From: Phallusia fumigata
Lineage: Eukaryota > Chordata > Ascidiacea > Phlebobranchia > Ascidiidae
Direction: 5' to 3'
Assembly (NCBI GenBank): GCA_008931825.1
Contig: QXVZ01002255.1
Location: 1 to 21,649, forward strand
DNA length: 21,649 nt
Part shown: in pieces, positions 9,901 through 19,200 of the stretch
How the letters are laid out: every line of letters starts with the position of its first letter
Position numbering within the stretch: the stretch's first letter is position 1
Position numbers and translations under genes: made by a program
Notes under the pieces: model-generated
What the model was told of the DNA's origin: nothing
Database searches by the model: none
The model's input: the letters and a program-made list of their open reading frames with translations, nothing else

Positions 9901-12900
9901 GGAAGTCAGCATACATTTCAAGCAAACTGCGCTTTTCCAAAATGAAAGTCGGCAAGGTGACCTGGCAATCAAAGAAACCAGTTACATAATGTCAAAAAAT
10001 CGGAACAACAGCAACTAAAGTTAGGGTGTTATGGCCAATAGCAACTTAGTTCCAGAAAAGGTATTTTCAATCAGATATTTATTTAGTTTCTAAATGGAAC
10101 ATTATAAATGCCTGTGTACACATGGAATGCTAATGCATGCCATTGGTCTACTCATCATCCAACTAAAAGGAACCAACAGTTTGGGACAAGATTTTGGTTT
10201 GCAGTGTTTTAGCACAAAAATGAAAGCATTACCTTAGTAAGGTCCATTCCAAGTTTCAGTTGTGATAGAAGATGCATGATGACATTTTTGTGTTCATCCA
10301 CAGGTCCGAGATCCTCTTCATTACCCACAGATAAATCCTCAACTTCATCAGTCGGATCAGCTAATTTTGGAGTCTCAAACTACAAACCACATTATATTGT
10401 TATGCGAGCATTTAGGCATAGGCCCAAAATGGCTTGGGCAACATATTTTAGTAATGAGAAACTGCAACAGTATAAGTGTTACAGTCTTAAATGTTAGAAC
10501 TGGTGAACCTACAGAAATTGGTTTATCTTCTCCAATAGAGCTAGCATCTGCTGGATGGTGGTGTGAACCCATATGAAGTTTGCTGTCTTTTTTCGACTCC
10601 ATCCATTGAATTTGAGCATCTAAAAAGTACATTGATTGAACCCAAATGTGCAAGACCATGTAATAAGTTGCAAATATTGTTTGGCAGCTTGCATTCAATG
10701 CTTGATGTGAGACAAGGTTCTGGGTGTGCATGCACTTGAGTCATATCCTTTTTAAGATTTGACGCAGGTAGTTGTATTTCCTTGTAAAAGAAGGGTGGAC
10801 CACAAATTCAATTTAGAACAGCTTGTCCATTGTCCATGTTGGTATGTTTTTGATTAAATTATTGACAAATTTGGATTCTGTGCTAACCAAATACTTGTAC
10901 TATATTGCACTCTGTTAATACATGGTACAAAAGTTAAAAATGATTATTGAAGATCCAGACATCAGTACCTGGTGGAAGTGCTGAAGTGATTTGTTGATGG
11001 TATTTTTGTAAGATGCTGTAACAATTGCTCAGTGACTGAAGCATGGCTCCAGAAGTTGACTTCATTAACAGTACATCCTTATCCAAAGCTGACAAGCCTA
11101 ATGAGGGATCGTCGCTACCCACTGATGTCACATCACCCTTTTCTGAATCTGACTTATTATCAGCGTGGAAGTTTAGACTGTCCAGCATACTAACCAATCC
11201 AGCATGATAATTGTCTGATGACACCAGGGCCTGGGATGTAAACAAACAACACTATTTTACATGAGAAAAGTATTTCCTTTTTGTCAACTATGCCTATGAA
11301 TTAGTACAAACTTGTAACGTTCTGGATAACTGAGCATCAAACAACTGGTGTGGTTGTATAACAATATGTTTATCCAGTCATAATGACAAACACACAGCAC
11401 ATATAATTTTTATAGCTGTTTAAAGTCTGTTATGATCTGTCAAGCACTAACACAAAACAATGCTGAAATTAAGCATATGTGTGCTTAGAAATAGGTCAAT
11501 TCCTTCATCGTTTTATTTTTACACTAGTTTGCAACACTATTGCATTACCTGTCTTGCATCCTGCATTTGCTTTAGATCGGAATGTTGAAGGTGACGTTTG
11601 GTTTCTATTGAGGTTGTCCTATGCAATGTGCCTTTATTTGAGCCTCGACTGTCACTGCGTTTTCGAGCTGCAGAGTATACCAAAAGTATTTAAAGAAAGG
11701 ACCTTCATGAAAATTAAAAAAAGGACAATTTGTGATATTTTTAAGTTCTATTGTAAATATTGTATTAACTTGCATAAATTTGATCTTCAGTAACTTTACT
11801 GTTAATTTACTGTGTCACCGATAAACCTAATTTATATTTGCTGCCCACAAGCTTGCCGAGAAACACAACTACAGTCCTAGATGCTAACACACCTACACCA
11901 CCCTGCAGTATATGATCAATGTCCATTAACATGAATGCAAAATGTAGCATGACAATAAAGAAAACGATTTATTACATAAATGGAAAGTGATACATACAAT
12001 GCTTTATTTCATAAAATGTAGATTTTATGAGACATGCATTATTGTGTGAAACCTACTTCTGCGCATTGCGCTTGAATTGCCGGCTGGTTGGTCAAGTGTT
12101 CNGTTGCAAATATTGTTTGGCAGCTTGGTGTTAGGCTTGCATTTAATGCTTCTTAATTGGTGATGTGAGACAAGGATCTGAGTGTGCATGCACTTGAGTC
12201 ATATCCTTTTTTAAGATCTGACACAGGTAGCTGTATTTCCTTGTAAAAGATGTGTGGACCGCAAATTCAATTTAGAACAGCTTGTCCATTGTCCATGTTG
12301 GCATGTTTTTGATTAAATTATTGACAAATTTAGTTTTTGTGCTAACCAAATACTTGTACTATGTTGCACTCCGTTAATACATGGTACAAAAGTTAACAAT
12401 GATTATTGAAGATCAAGACATCAGTACCTGGTGGAAGTGCTGAAGTGATTTGTTGATGGTATTTTTGTAAGATGCTGTAACAATTGCTCAGTGACTGAAG
12501 CATGGCTCCAGAGGTTGACTTCATTAACAGTACATCCTTATCCAAAGCTGACAAGCCTAATGAGGGATCGTCGCTACCCACTGATGTCACATCACCCTTT
12601 TCTGAATCTGACTTATTATCAGGATGGAAGTTTAGACTGTCCAGCATACTAACCAATCCAGCATGGTAGTTGTCTGATGACACCAGGGCCTGGGATGTAA
12701 ACAAACAACATTATTTTACATGAGAAAAGTATTTCTTTTTTGTCAACTATGCCTATGAATTAGTACAAACTTGTAACGTTCTGGATAACTGAGCATCAAA
12801 CACCAGGTGTTATTGCATAACAATATGTTTATCAAGTCATAATGACAAACACACAGCACAACTAATTTTTATAGCTCTTTGAAGTCTGTTGTCATCTCTC

Positions 12901-15196
12901 AAGCACTAACACAAAACAATGCTTACATTAAGCATATATATGCTTAGAATTACATCAATTCCTTCATCGTTTTATTTTTACACTGGGTTGCAACACTATT
13001 GCATTACCTGTCTTGCATCCTGCATTTGCTTTAGATCGGAATGTTGAAGGTGACGTTTGGTTTCTATTGAGGTTGTCCTATGCAATGTGCCTTTATTTGA
13101 GCCTCGACTGTCACTGCGTTTTCGAGCTGCAGAGTATACCAAAAGTATTTAAAGAAAAGATCTTCACGAAAATTTAAAAAAGAAAAATTTGTAATATTTT
13201 TAAGTTCTATTGTAAATATTGTATTAACTTGCATAAATTTGATATTCATTAACTTTACAGTTAATTTACTGTGTCACCAGTAAACCCAATTTATGTTTGC
13301 TGCCCACAAGTTTGCCGTAAAACATAACCACAGTCCTAGATGCTAACACACTTGCACCACCCTGCAGTATATGATCAATGTCCATTAACGTGAATGCAAA
13401 ATCTAGCATGACAATAAAGAAAACGATTTATTACATAAATGGAAAGTGATACATACAATGCTTTAATTCAAAAAAATGTAGATTTTATGAGACATGCATT
13501 ATTGTGTAAAACCTACTTCTTCGCATTGAGCTTGAATTGCCGGCTGGTTGGTCAAGTGTTCCAATGCTCATCATATCATCTTGAGTCACATATTTCACAG
13601 AGCTGTTGCCTGCTGCAGGTCCCGAGAGATGTTGAACTTGATCTGATACCCAGAGAAATGTATAATCAAGTAGTGCTACATCTTTTTCCAGTTAAATGTG
13701 ACAACAATCCTATTTCCAATTAAGCCAATAAAAGGTGGCTGAGCACAAGGCATACTTAAAATTTATTGTTTTGCAACATAAATACATACCTTTAATTTTG
13801 TTAATGCTGTTGCTCATGTTTGACACTACCGATCGTGATCTTGGTTTTCTGGATGCCGATGAGGCCAGAGGAGGGTGCTCTTGGGCAATTTGAGAGCTGA
13901 AATGTTGAACAACTGTACGTAGGCGAGACACCCATTCTTGTCTCTCTTTGGCATCGCTTGCTACAATATAGTTCAAGATTTAAGGGCATTTTGTTTTGCT
14001 ACTATTCATGAACAAGAATTTGAGAATTTAAAAAAGGAGTTTATAACCATTGGGGATTAGGATATAAAACTAAATTTAGGTCATGACAATTTATTTAGGN
14101 CTTTAATTTTGTTAATGCTGTTGCTCATGTTTGACACTACTGATCGTGATCTTGGTTTTCTGGATGCCGATGAGGCAAGTGGAGGGTGCTCTTGGGCAAT
14201 TTGAGAGCTGAAATGTTGAACTACTGTACGTAGGCGAGACACCCATTCTTGTCTCTCTTTGGCATCGCTTGCTACAAAATAGTTCAAGGTTTAAGGGCAT
14301 TTCGTTTTGCTGCTATTCATGAAACAAGAATTTGTGAATTTTAAAAAAGGAGTTTATAACCATTGGTCAATATATTGGACTTAACTACTTATGCGGGATT
14401 AGGAGATACAACTAAATTTAGGTCATGACAATTTATTTAGGCATGACTGTAATACTAGCAAGTTAATATACTACAGAAACGATAGTGTCTGCCAGCCTTT
14501 TAAACACAAACAGCAGTCACAACATTTTATCGAAGGACATTCATAAATATTAACAAATTGGGTTTCTTAACAAGGGTCTTGGAGTACAAAATAACTTCAT
14601 CACACCTCTTAGTTTGTACACTTCACCATTGGCTGCGTTGACTGAAAAAGTATAAGAATCCTCTGTGCTTGGGGCAATCACTGCACCCGCAAGTACAAGG
14701 GAACCTCTAGGTTTGTAATGAGCACTGAGTGCTTCAGTTTGGTTGACAAAATACTCTAGAATGCCATTTTGAGGGTTCAGAAGAAAGTATCTATGAAATC
14801 AAAGTGTTGGTTGTTAGAAAATTGTTTTGTGGAATGTTTTCGTGAACAACATGTACACACCAAACAATTACCAACAATACTAACAAACTATAACTAAAAG
14901 TGCTTTGTATTTTTGTTTCACACGGAATGGAATTATACAAAGTGTGGCAGACACAATGTTTTTGATTAATTTTGTTCCCTTATGACCAAAATATCTTTAA
15001 CAGTATGGAGCATTTAAAATTATCTTGGGCTACATTCCGAAAATTGTTGTTTTTCACCAAATGCTGTAGGTATTGTAACACATTTCAATCTGCCTTGTAC
15101 TTATGTTGGACATATTTACCGGTTTTGCCATCCTTTCATAACATTGGTGTATTTGCTCAATCTTCCATCGAAAGGTAGAAGTGCCGTCATGTCCAT
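6982..15196 (-). CDS. Oxysterol-binding protein-related protein, ORP10/11 type
   Basis: Fifteen coding exons on the minus strand: 15196-15120, 14790-14606, 13960-13790, 13642-13517, 13126-13008, 12689-12428, 10619-10513, 10379-10233, 9961-9793, 9509-9337, 8894-8765, 8631-8445, 8033-7940, 7693-7575, 7177-6982 (stop TGA); 753 residues, phases all consistent. Residues about 8-107 are a PH domain ([12 protein letters not shown] at the start, W97 in its last helix); 108-310 is a Ser-rich linker; 385-753 is the lipid-transfer ORD. The ORD shows LKLGMDLTK (390-398), KKPYNP (459-464) and the family signature EQVSHHPP (511-518), whose histidines bind phosphoinositide phosphate in known ORPs. The linker block [13 protein letters not shown] and the ESRKLW segment (687-692) resemble ORP10/11, and no FFAT motif is seen, unlike ORP9. 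ORP10/11 move phosphatidylserine/PI4P at membrane contacts. Alternative copies of exons 3, 5 and 6, and a piece of exon 4, lie in the duplicated blocks described separately. Confidence 0.93.
10667..12101. repeat. First copy of a duplicated 1.45-kb ORP segment (ends at n)
   Basis: Aligns along its whole length with 12103-13561 in the same orientation. On the minus strand it carries a copy of exon 6 (11230-10969, 262 nt), exon 5 (11667-11549, 119 nt, identical) and only the last 45 nt of exon 4 (12101-12057), cut off by the n at 12102 with no acceptor. Exon 6 differs from the other copy at 5 of 262 bases by my count: four silent, one Ala/Pro. Introns carry small indels. Probably the second haplotype of the same locus, not an extra set of exons. 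Confidence 0.85.
12102..12102. other. Single ambiguous base at a contig-type junction
   Basis: One n, flanked on the left by the end and on the right by the start of the same duplicated sequence, as expected where two overlapping contigs were abutted without merging. Confidence 0.85.
12103..13561. repeat. Second copy of the duplicated 1.45-kb ORP segment (starts after n)
   Basis: Begins directly after the n at 12102 with the bases found at 10667, inside intron 6, and its homology to the first copy ends at 13561, in exon 4, exactly where the first copy hits the n. It holds exon 6 (12689-12428) and exon 5 (13126-13008) and runs without a break into complete exon 4 (13642-13517). Compared with the first copy it has about 22 extra intronic bases near 12127-12160. 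Confidence 0.85.
13790..14099. repeat. First copy of a duplicated 0.3-kb ORP segment (ends at n)
   Basis: Matches 14101-14441 in the same orientation. It holds exon 3 (13960-13790, 171 nt) and, unlike the other copy, is followed at once by the intact donor gtatgt. Exon 3 differs from the other copy at four bases, all silent. It lacks an insertion of about 30 bp present in the other copy near 14366-14398. Confidence 0.85.
14100..14100. other. Single ambiguous base replacing an exon 3 splice donor
   Basis: The n sits where the G of the GT donor of the second exon 3 copy should be, so that copy ends precisely at the junction. Confidence 0.85.
14101..14441. repeat. Second copy of the duplicated 0.3-kb ORP segment (starts after n)
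   Basis: Carries exon 3 as 14271-14101 with a good acceptor but no donor, because the sequence stops at the n. It continues without a break into intron 2 and exon 2 (14790-14606). It is the partner of 13790-14099. Confidence 0.85.
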
Positions 15197-16162
15197 CTTC
15201 GCGATTTCTGTGTCTTGGCGAAGTTTTGGTTTGCTACGTGGGTTACTATACTGACTGCTAAATTGATTTATTTGGCTGTTTAGCATTCCCTAATCGTTTG
15301 CATAATGCTATTCCAAATTTTGCAAACAAAACAAACAGTTCACATAAAGTTGATAAACAACACGCGACTCGGAAAAGCGGAAACACATGATTACTATTTG
15401 CACAGCAAACAGCAAACCACAATTTTCAAAGGTAAAGTAACAAATAATTGTCAATATTCAGATCAAATAAATTATTGGGCTAAGTGCTTATAAAACATTT
15501 TAAATCTTAAAATTTGAAAAAATATCGTTTAGCTTGCTTGTGTTTCCTGTGATTTCTACAAACTCGAAAGGTAAATTATTAAAAATAAGAATTACTGAAT
15601 ATTACTCCACCCAACAAATACAGTTGTTTGACAGGGTACCTTTTTTGACAGAGCTCGAGGTACTGTCCACTGAGTGTCAGGAGTATTACTTTAATTGTTT
15701 GATTGGCACTGATTTTCATTTTTTACAATAATTTTTGACAAGCAATTTTTAACGACACGATGAAATGATGAAAATCTTGCTGTAGTGGTTTTAAACTTTG
15801 CAGTGTTACTCACCTATTGCTTAAATTTTAGGTTCAGATGCTCAATAAAGAAATTTACCAAAATTGTATTAGTTAAGGTGACTTTCGCTTGTGCAGTGTA
15901 ATTATGTTGCTTTCATAACTAAGACCTAGTGGTTTAATCAAAAATATCAAAAGTTTTTTAACCTTCAACGACCCCCCGACAAAACAAGTTGACGTATTTA
16001 ACTATTTTTTTGTATGACCGGTTTTGAAAGCTGATTGATATCCGGTAGATGGCGCCGAGTTGTGCTTCAGCTGAGTGGAAAATTTTACGTTGCAGATGTG
16101 GAAAGTTTCTGAGATCGGCGAACACGTTTTTTTATCCTTGGACTGTAATTTGAATCAGCACG
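15197..16162. promoter_or_regulatory. Divergent promoter region between ORP and SHMT
   Basis: The two start codons lie 966 bases apart, pointing away from each other, so both promoters are probably here. No TATA box is convincing. An AGATGGCGCC at 16047-16056 is a plausible initiator-type or YY1-like motif for SHMT. TGCAG at 16091-16095 is a possible acceptor (5' UTR intron or spliced leader). Open frames at 15305-15493 and 15534-15731 have no recognisable content. A strong donor-like GGTGAGTAAC on the minus strand near 15804-15813 could belong to an ORP 5' UTR exon, unproven. Confidence 0.4.
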
Positions 16163-16228
16163 ATGAATCGAATTTGCACTGCACTTTTTACTCGCTCAAA
16201 CGTCGCACTTTTAACAAGAAACTCAGCT
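16096..16228 (+). other. Possible upstream ORF overlapping the SHMT start
   Basis: An ATG at 16096, out of frame with SHMT, opens a frame that passes over the SHMT ATG at 16163 and reaches the exon 1 donor; after splicing to exon 2 it ends at once in TAG. A second upstream ATG at 16049, in an AGATGGCG context, gives a 34-codon frame that ends before the SHMT start. Both matter only if transcription starts upstream of them. Confidence 0.35.
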
Positions 16229-19200
16229 GTAAGTAATTTGTTTCATAATAATCGTTTTGCAAGTTTTTGTGCAAAAATATGTTTTACACATTTGCTAAAT
16301 CGTTTTATGCATTTACGCATTAACAATTTTGTGCATTATGGTTTTCAATTTATGTGTCGGTATGGTGACATGTTTTCAACAAGATTTGCACCATTGCAAA
16401 TTGCAATGCTGCAATGCCTTTTATTGCATTTGTTGCAAATTTCAAATAATCAATAACATTTACATTTGTGCAGAGGTTAAGCTCCCAGTGGGTTGGCAAT
16501 GAATCACTTCAGGAGGATGACCCTGAAATCTTTAAAATAATCAAAAATGAAAAAGATCGGCAATGCAGAGGCTTGGAACTCATTGCTTCTGAGGTATTTC
16601 CTATTTTTTGTCATATCTGTTACGATTTTAGGAAAAAACTTTGTATTGCATATGAATCTGAATGAAATTAAACTTTCAGAACTTCTGTTCAAGAGCTGCT
16701 CTGGAAGCCATGTCGACATGTTTGTCAAATAAATACTCCGAAGGTTACCCAGGTAATGTAGCCAAACATGTTCCATAAAATGCTTGGCCAGTTGTTATGG
16801 GTTCAATGTATTTTTTGTATTCCAGCATTCTAAAGCTTTTATGGGCAAAAGAATTGTAGCAATTAAGGGCACTTCATCTTCTAATAATGCAAACAAGTTG
16901 CATCAATTGCCAACTATTTTATACATGTTGATTTACAATTATTTTTAAGGCCAACGTTACTATGGAGGAACTGAAAATGTGGATGATTTGGAAAGGTTAT
17001 GTCAAGAACGGGCACTGAAAGCTTTTCGCCTGAATCCTGAAGAATGGGGTGTTAATGTGCAACCCTATTCAGGTTGTTTAGTTATTCCTAATTTATTTTT
17101 AAAATAATACGTATTTCTGCCCTATGTTGTTCTTAAGTTTAAACATGTTGTCATGTCAAACTTCTGACTCTGCTCTGTTTCAGTCATGGCTTTCTAAAAA
17201 TATTCGAAAAGTTTCAAAAAATATTCGAAAAATTAAAAAAAAAGACTCTACCTGCTTCAGGTTACTACAGGCTTTGGACTTAATTCATGTGACAAAAAAA
17301 TGAATTTTGTTGGTGATAGCAAAAATTGCTCTTTTTGTTTAGATGTAATGCTTCCAACCTTTTTTATTCCAAACCACCAACCTTCTTTTGTCTTTTTTGA
17401 GACAAACCAACTAAAATTTAAGTCAGCAAGGCCTGACTTGGACTTTGGTTGAGTGACTCAAATTGAGTTGACTTGTAATGTGTGTGAAAAGACTTGTTAC
17501 ATGCTAAGTCATGCATTTCATTTCAGGTTCTCCTGCCAATTTTGCTGTATACACTGCACTTTTGAAACCTCATGACAGAGTAATGGGACTGGATCTTCCT
17601 GATGGTGGCCAGTGCGTACCTGTTTTTTTTTAAACTTTGAAAACTAAAAAAGCAGATTAATGATGCAATATATTTGCTGTAACTATAAAAACTTAAAATG
17701 TATATTTTTAGTCTCACTCATGGATTCATGACTGATGCGAAACGAATTTCATCCACAAGTATTTACTTTGAATCAATGCCTTACCGTCTAGATGTAAGTG
17801 ACTGTTTTTCTCTGCAATCTTTTTCATGGCAGCATTTCTTTACATAAAGAGGACTTATTTTTGAATTTACCATTATTTGAATGTTTATGCTAAATTTCAC
17901 AGACATAGCACAGAAAAAATTTAAATCTTAATGTCAACAGACCACACAAATAGTTCTTTTGTTATTGCCTTAAAAAGTTTGCTTGTATTAAGTCCTTTTT
18001 TATGTTTAGCCAAAAACCGGTTATATTGACATGGATATGTTGGAAAACACAGCCAAGCTGTTTAGGCCAAGAATGATTATTGCTGGGGCAAGTGCTTACT
18101 CCAGGCTCATTGACTACAAAGGAATGAGAAGGGTGAGTTTAAACTCTAAAAAAAGATTCTCAGCATTTGGAAGCCTTGCTTAAAACAATTAAAGTTGCTA
18201 TTTTACAAAATAGCTATTTACAAAAAAATAACAAAAGCAACAGAGGTGCTGTCTTAATAGCACAAATATTGATGATAATCAGTGCAGCAGCACTTACTTC
18301 TGTGTCTTTTTGATGAACGAAAGTTCAGAAGCAATGCCTCATCCCAGTAAAATCAAATGTTTTTTACTCTACCCATCTTTGTCAAAAATTAAATTTGTGG
18401 TGGTTGGCTTGCATTTGCATTTATGTATCTCAAGAAAAATATAAAAATGTAAGAAATCTTAATACTTTTCAGATTGCCGACCAACACAATGCGTGGGTGT
18501 TTGCAGACATGGCTCACATCAGTGGTCTGGTAGCTGCAGATCTCATTCCCTCTCCATTTGACTACAGTGATGTTGTAACAACCACCACTCACAAGACACT
18601 GAGGGGACCCAGAGCTGGAATCATATTTTACAGGTGGTTTGGGCATTTTTGAATAATATTTGCCTAAAATCTTACACTTTTGACATTACAATAGTCTCAT
18701 ACAAAATATACAAAAAGGTGCATACAAAAATTCGAAGTTAGCCCTAAATGTTTTTACTGTCACAATTAAATCAAAGCATAAAAATGATCAATTTCCAATG
18801 ATTTTTTTTACAAGGGGGGAAATATATTTACTGTAAATGCGTGCGCGCAGCGAAACACTGCTGATGAAGGGAAATCCCTTTTGACTGGCATTAGACTTAA
18901 TTATGGGACACCTTTCACAAAGGGTCACATATTTTTTCAATTTGAGGAAGTAAGGGTGCTGGGATTTAAATGAGTTTTAGACTCTAGGTGTAGAATTGTT
19001 AATGTGACAAAACTGTACCTAAAAATGTGAGTTAGAAGAAAAATCTGAATTCTGTACTTGGTCTGGAAGAGAAAATTAATCGTTTGTAGTCAAAATATGA
19101 CCTGACGTTTCACAAATTCAAGAAACAGCATTTGCTAAAAAGTGTGACCAATTGTAACATTGCATTTGACTCGAATTTTCTAACTCCTATGTTAATCACT

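Noticed and set aside
10375..10731. 118-codon minus-strand frame
   Set aside because: It is exon 7 of the ORP gene read through both flanking introns; only 10619-10513 is supported by splice sites.
10667..14441. Genuine tandem exon duplication in the ORP gene
   Set aside because: Both duplications break exactly at an n, exons are cut there, and one copy lacks its splice donor; allelic contigs explain this with fewer assumptions.
15305..15731. Two plus-strand frames between ORP and SHMT
   Set aside because: They have no recognisable content, no good splice context, and sit in the divergent promoter spacer.
18389..18646. Antisense frame of 85 codons
   Set aside because: It is the reverse strand of SHMT exon 8, which is strongly conserved in the sense direction.
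18850..18890. Intronic C/D-box snoRNA
   Set aside because: CTGATGA lacks the purine of the C box, and no D box with a closing stem follows at a suitable distance.
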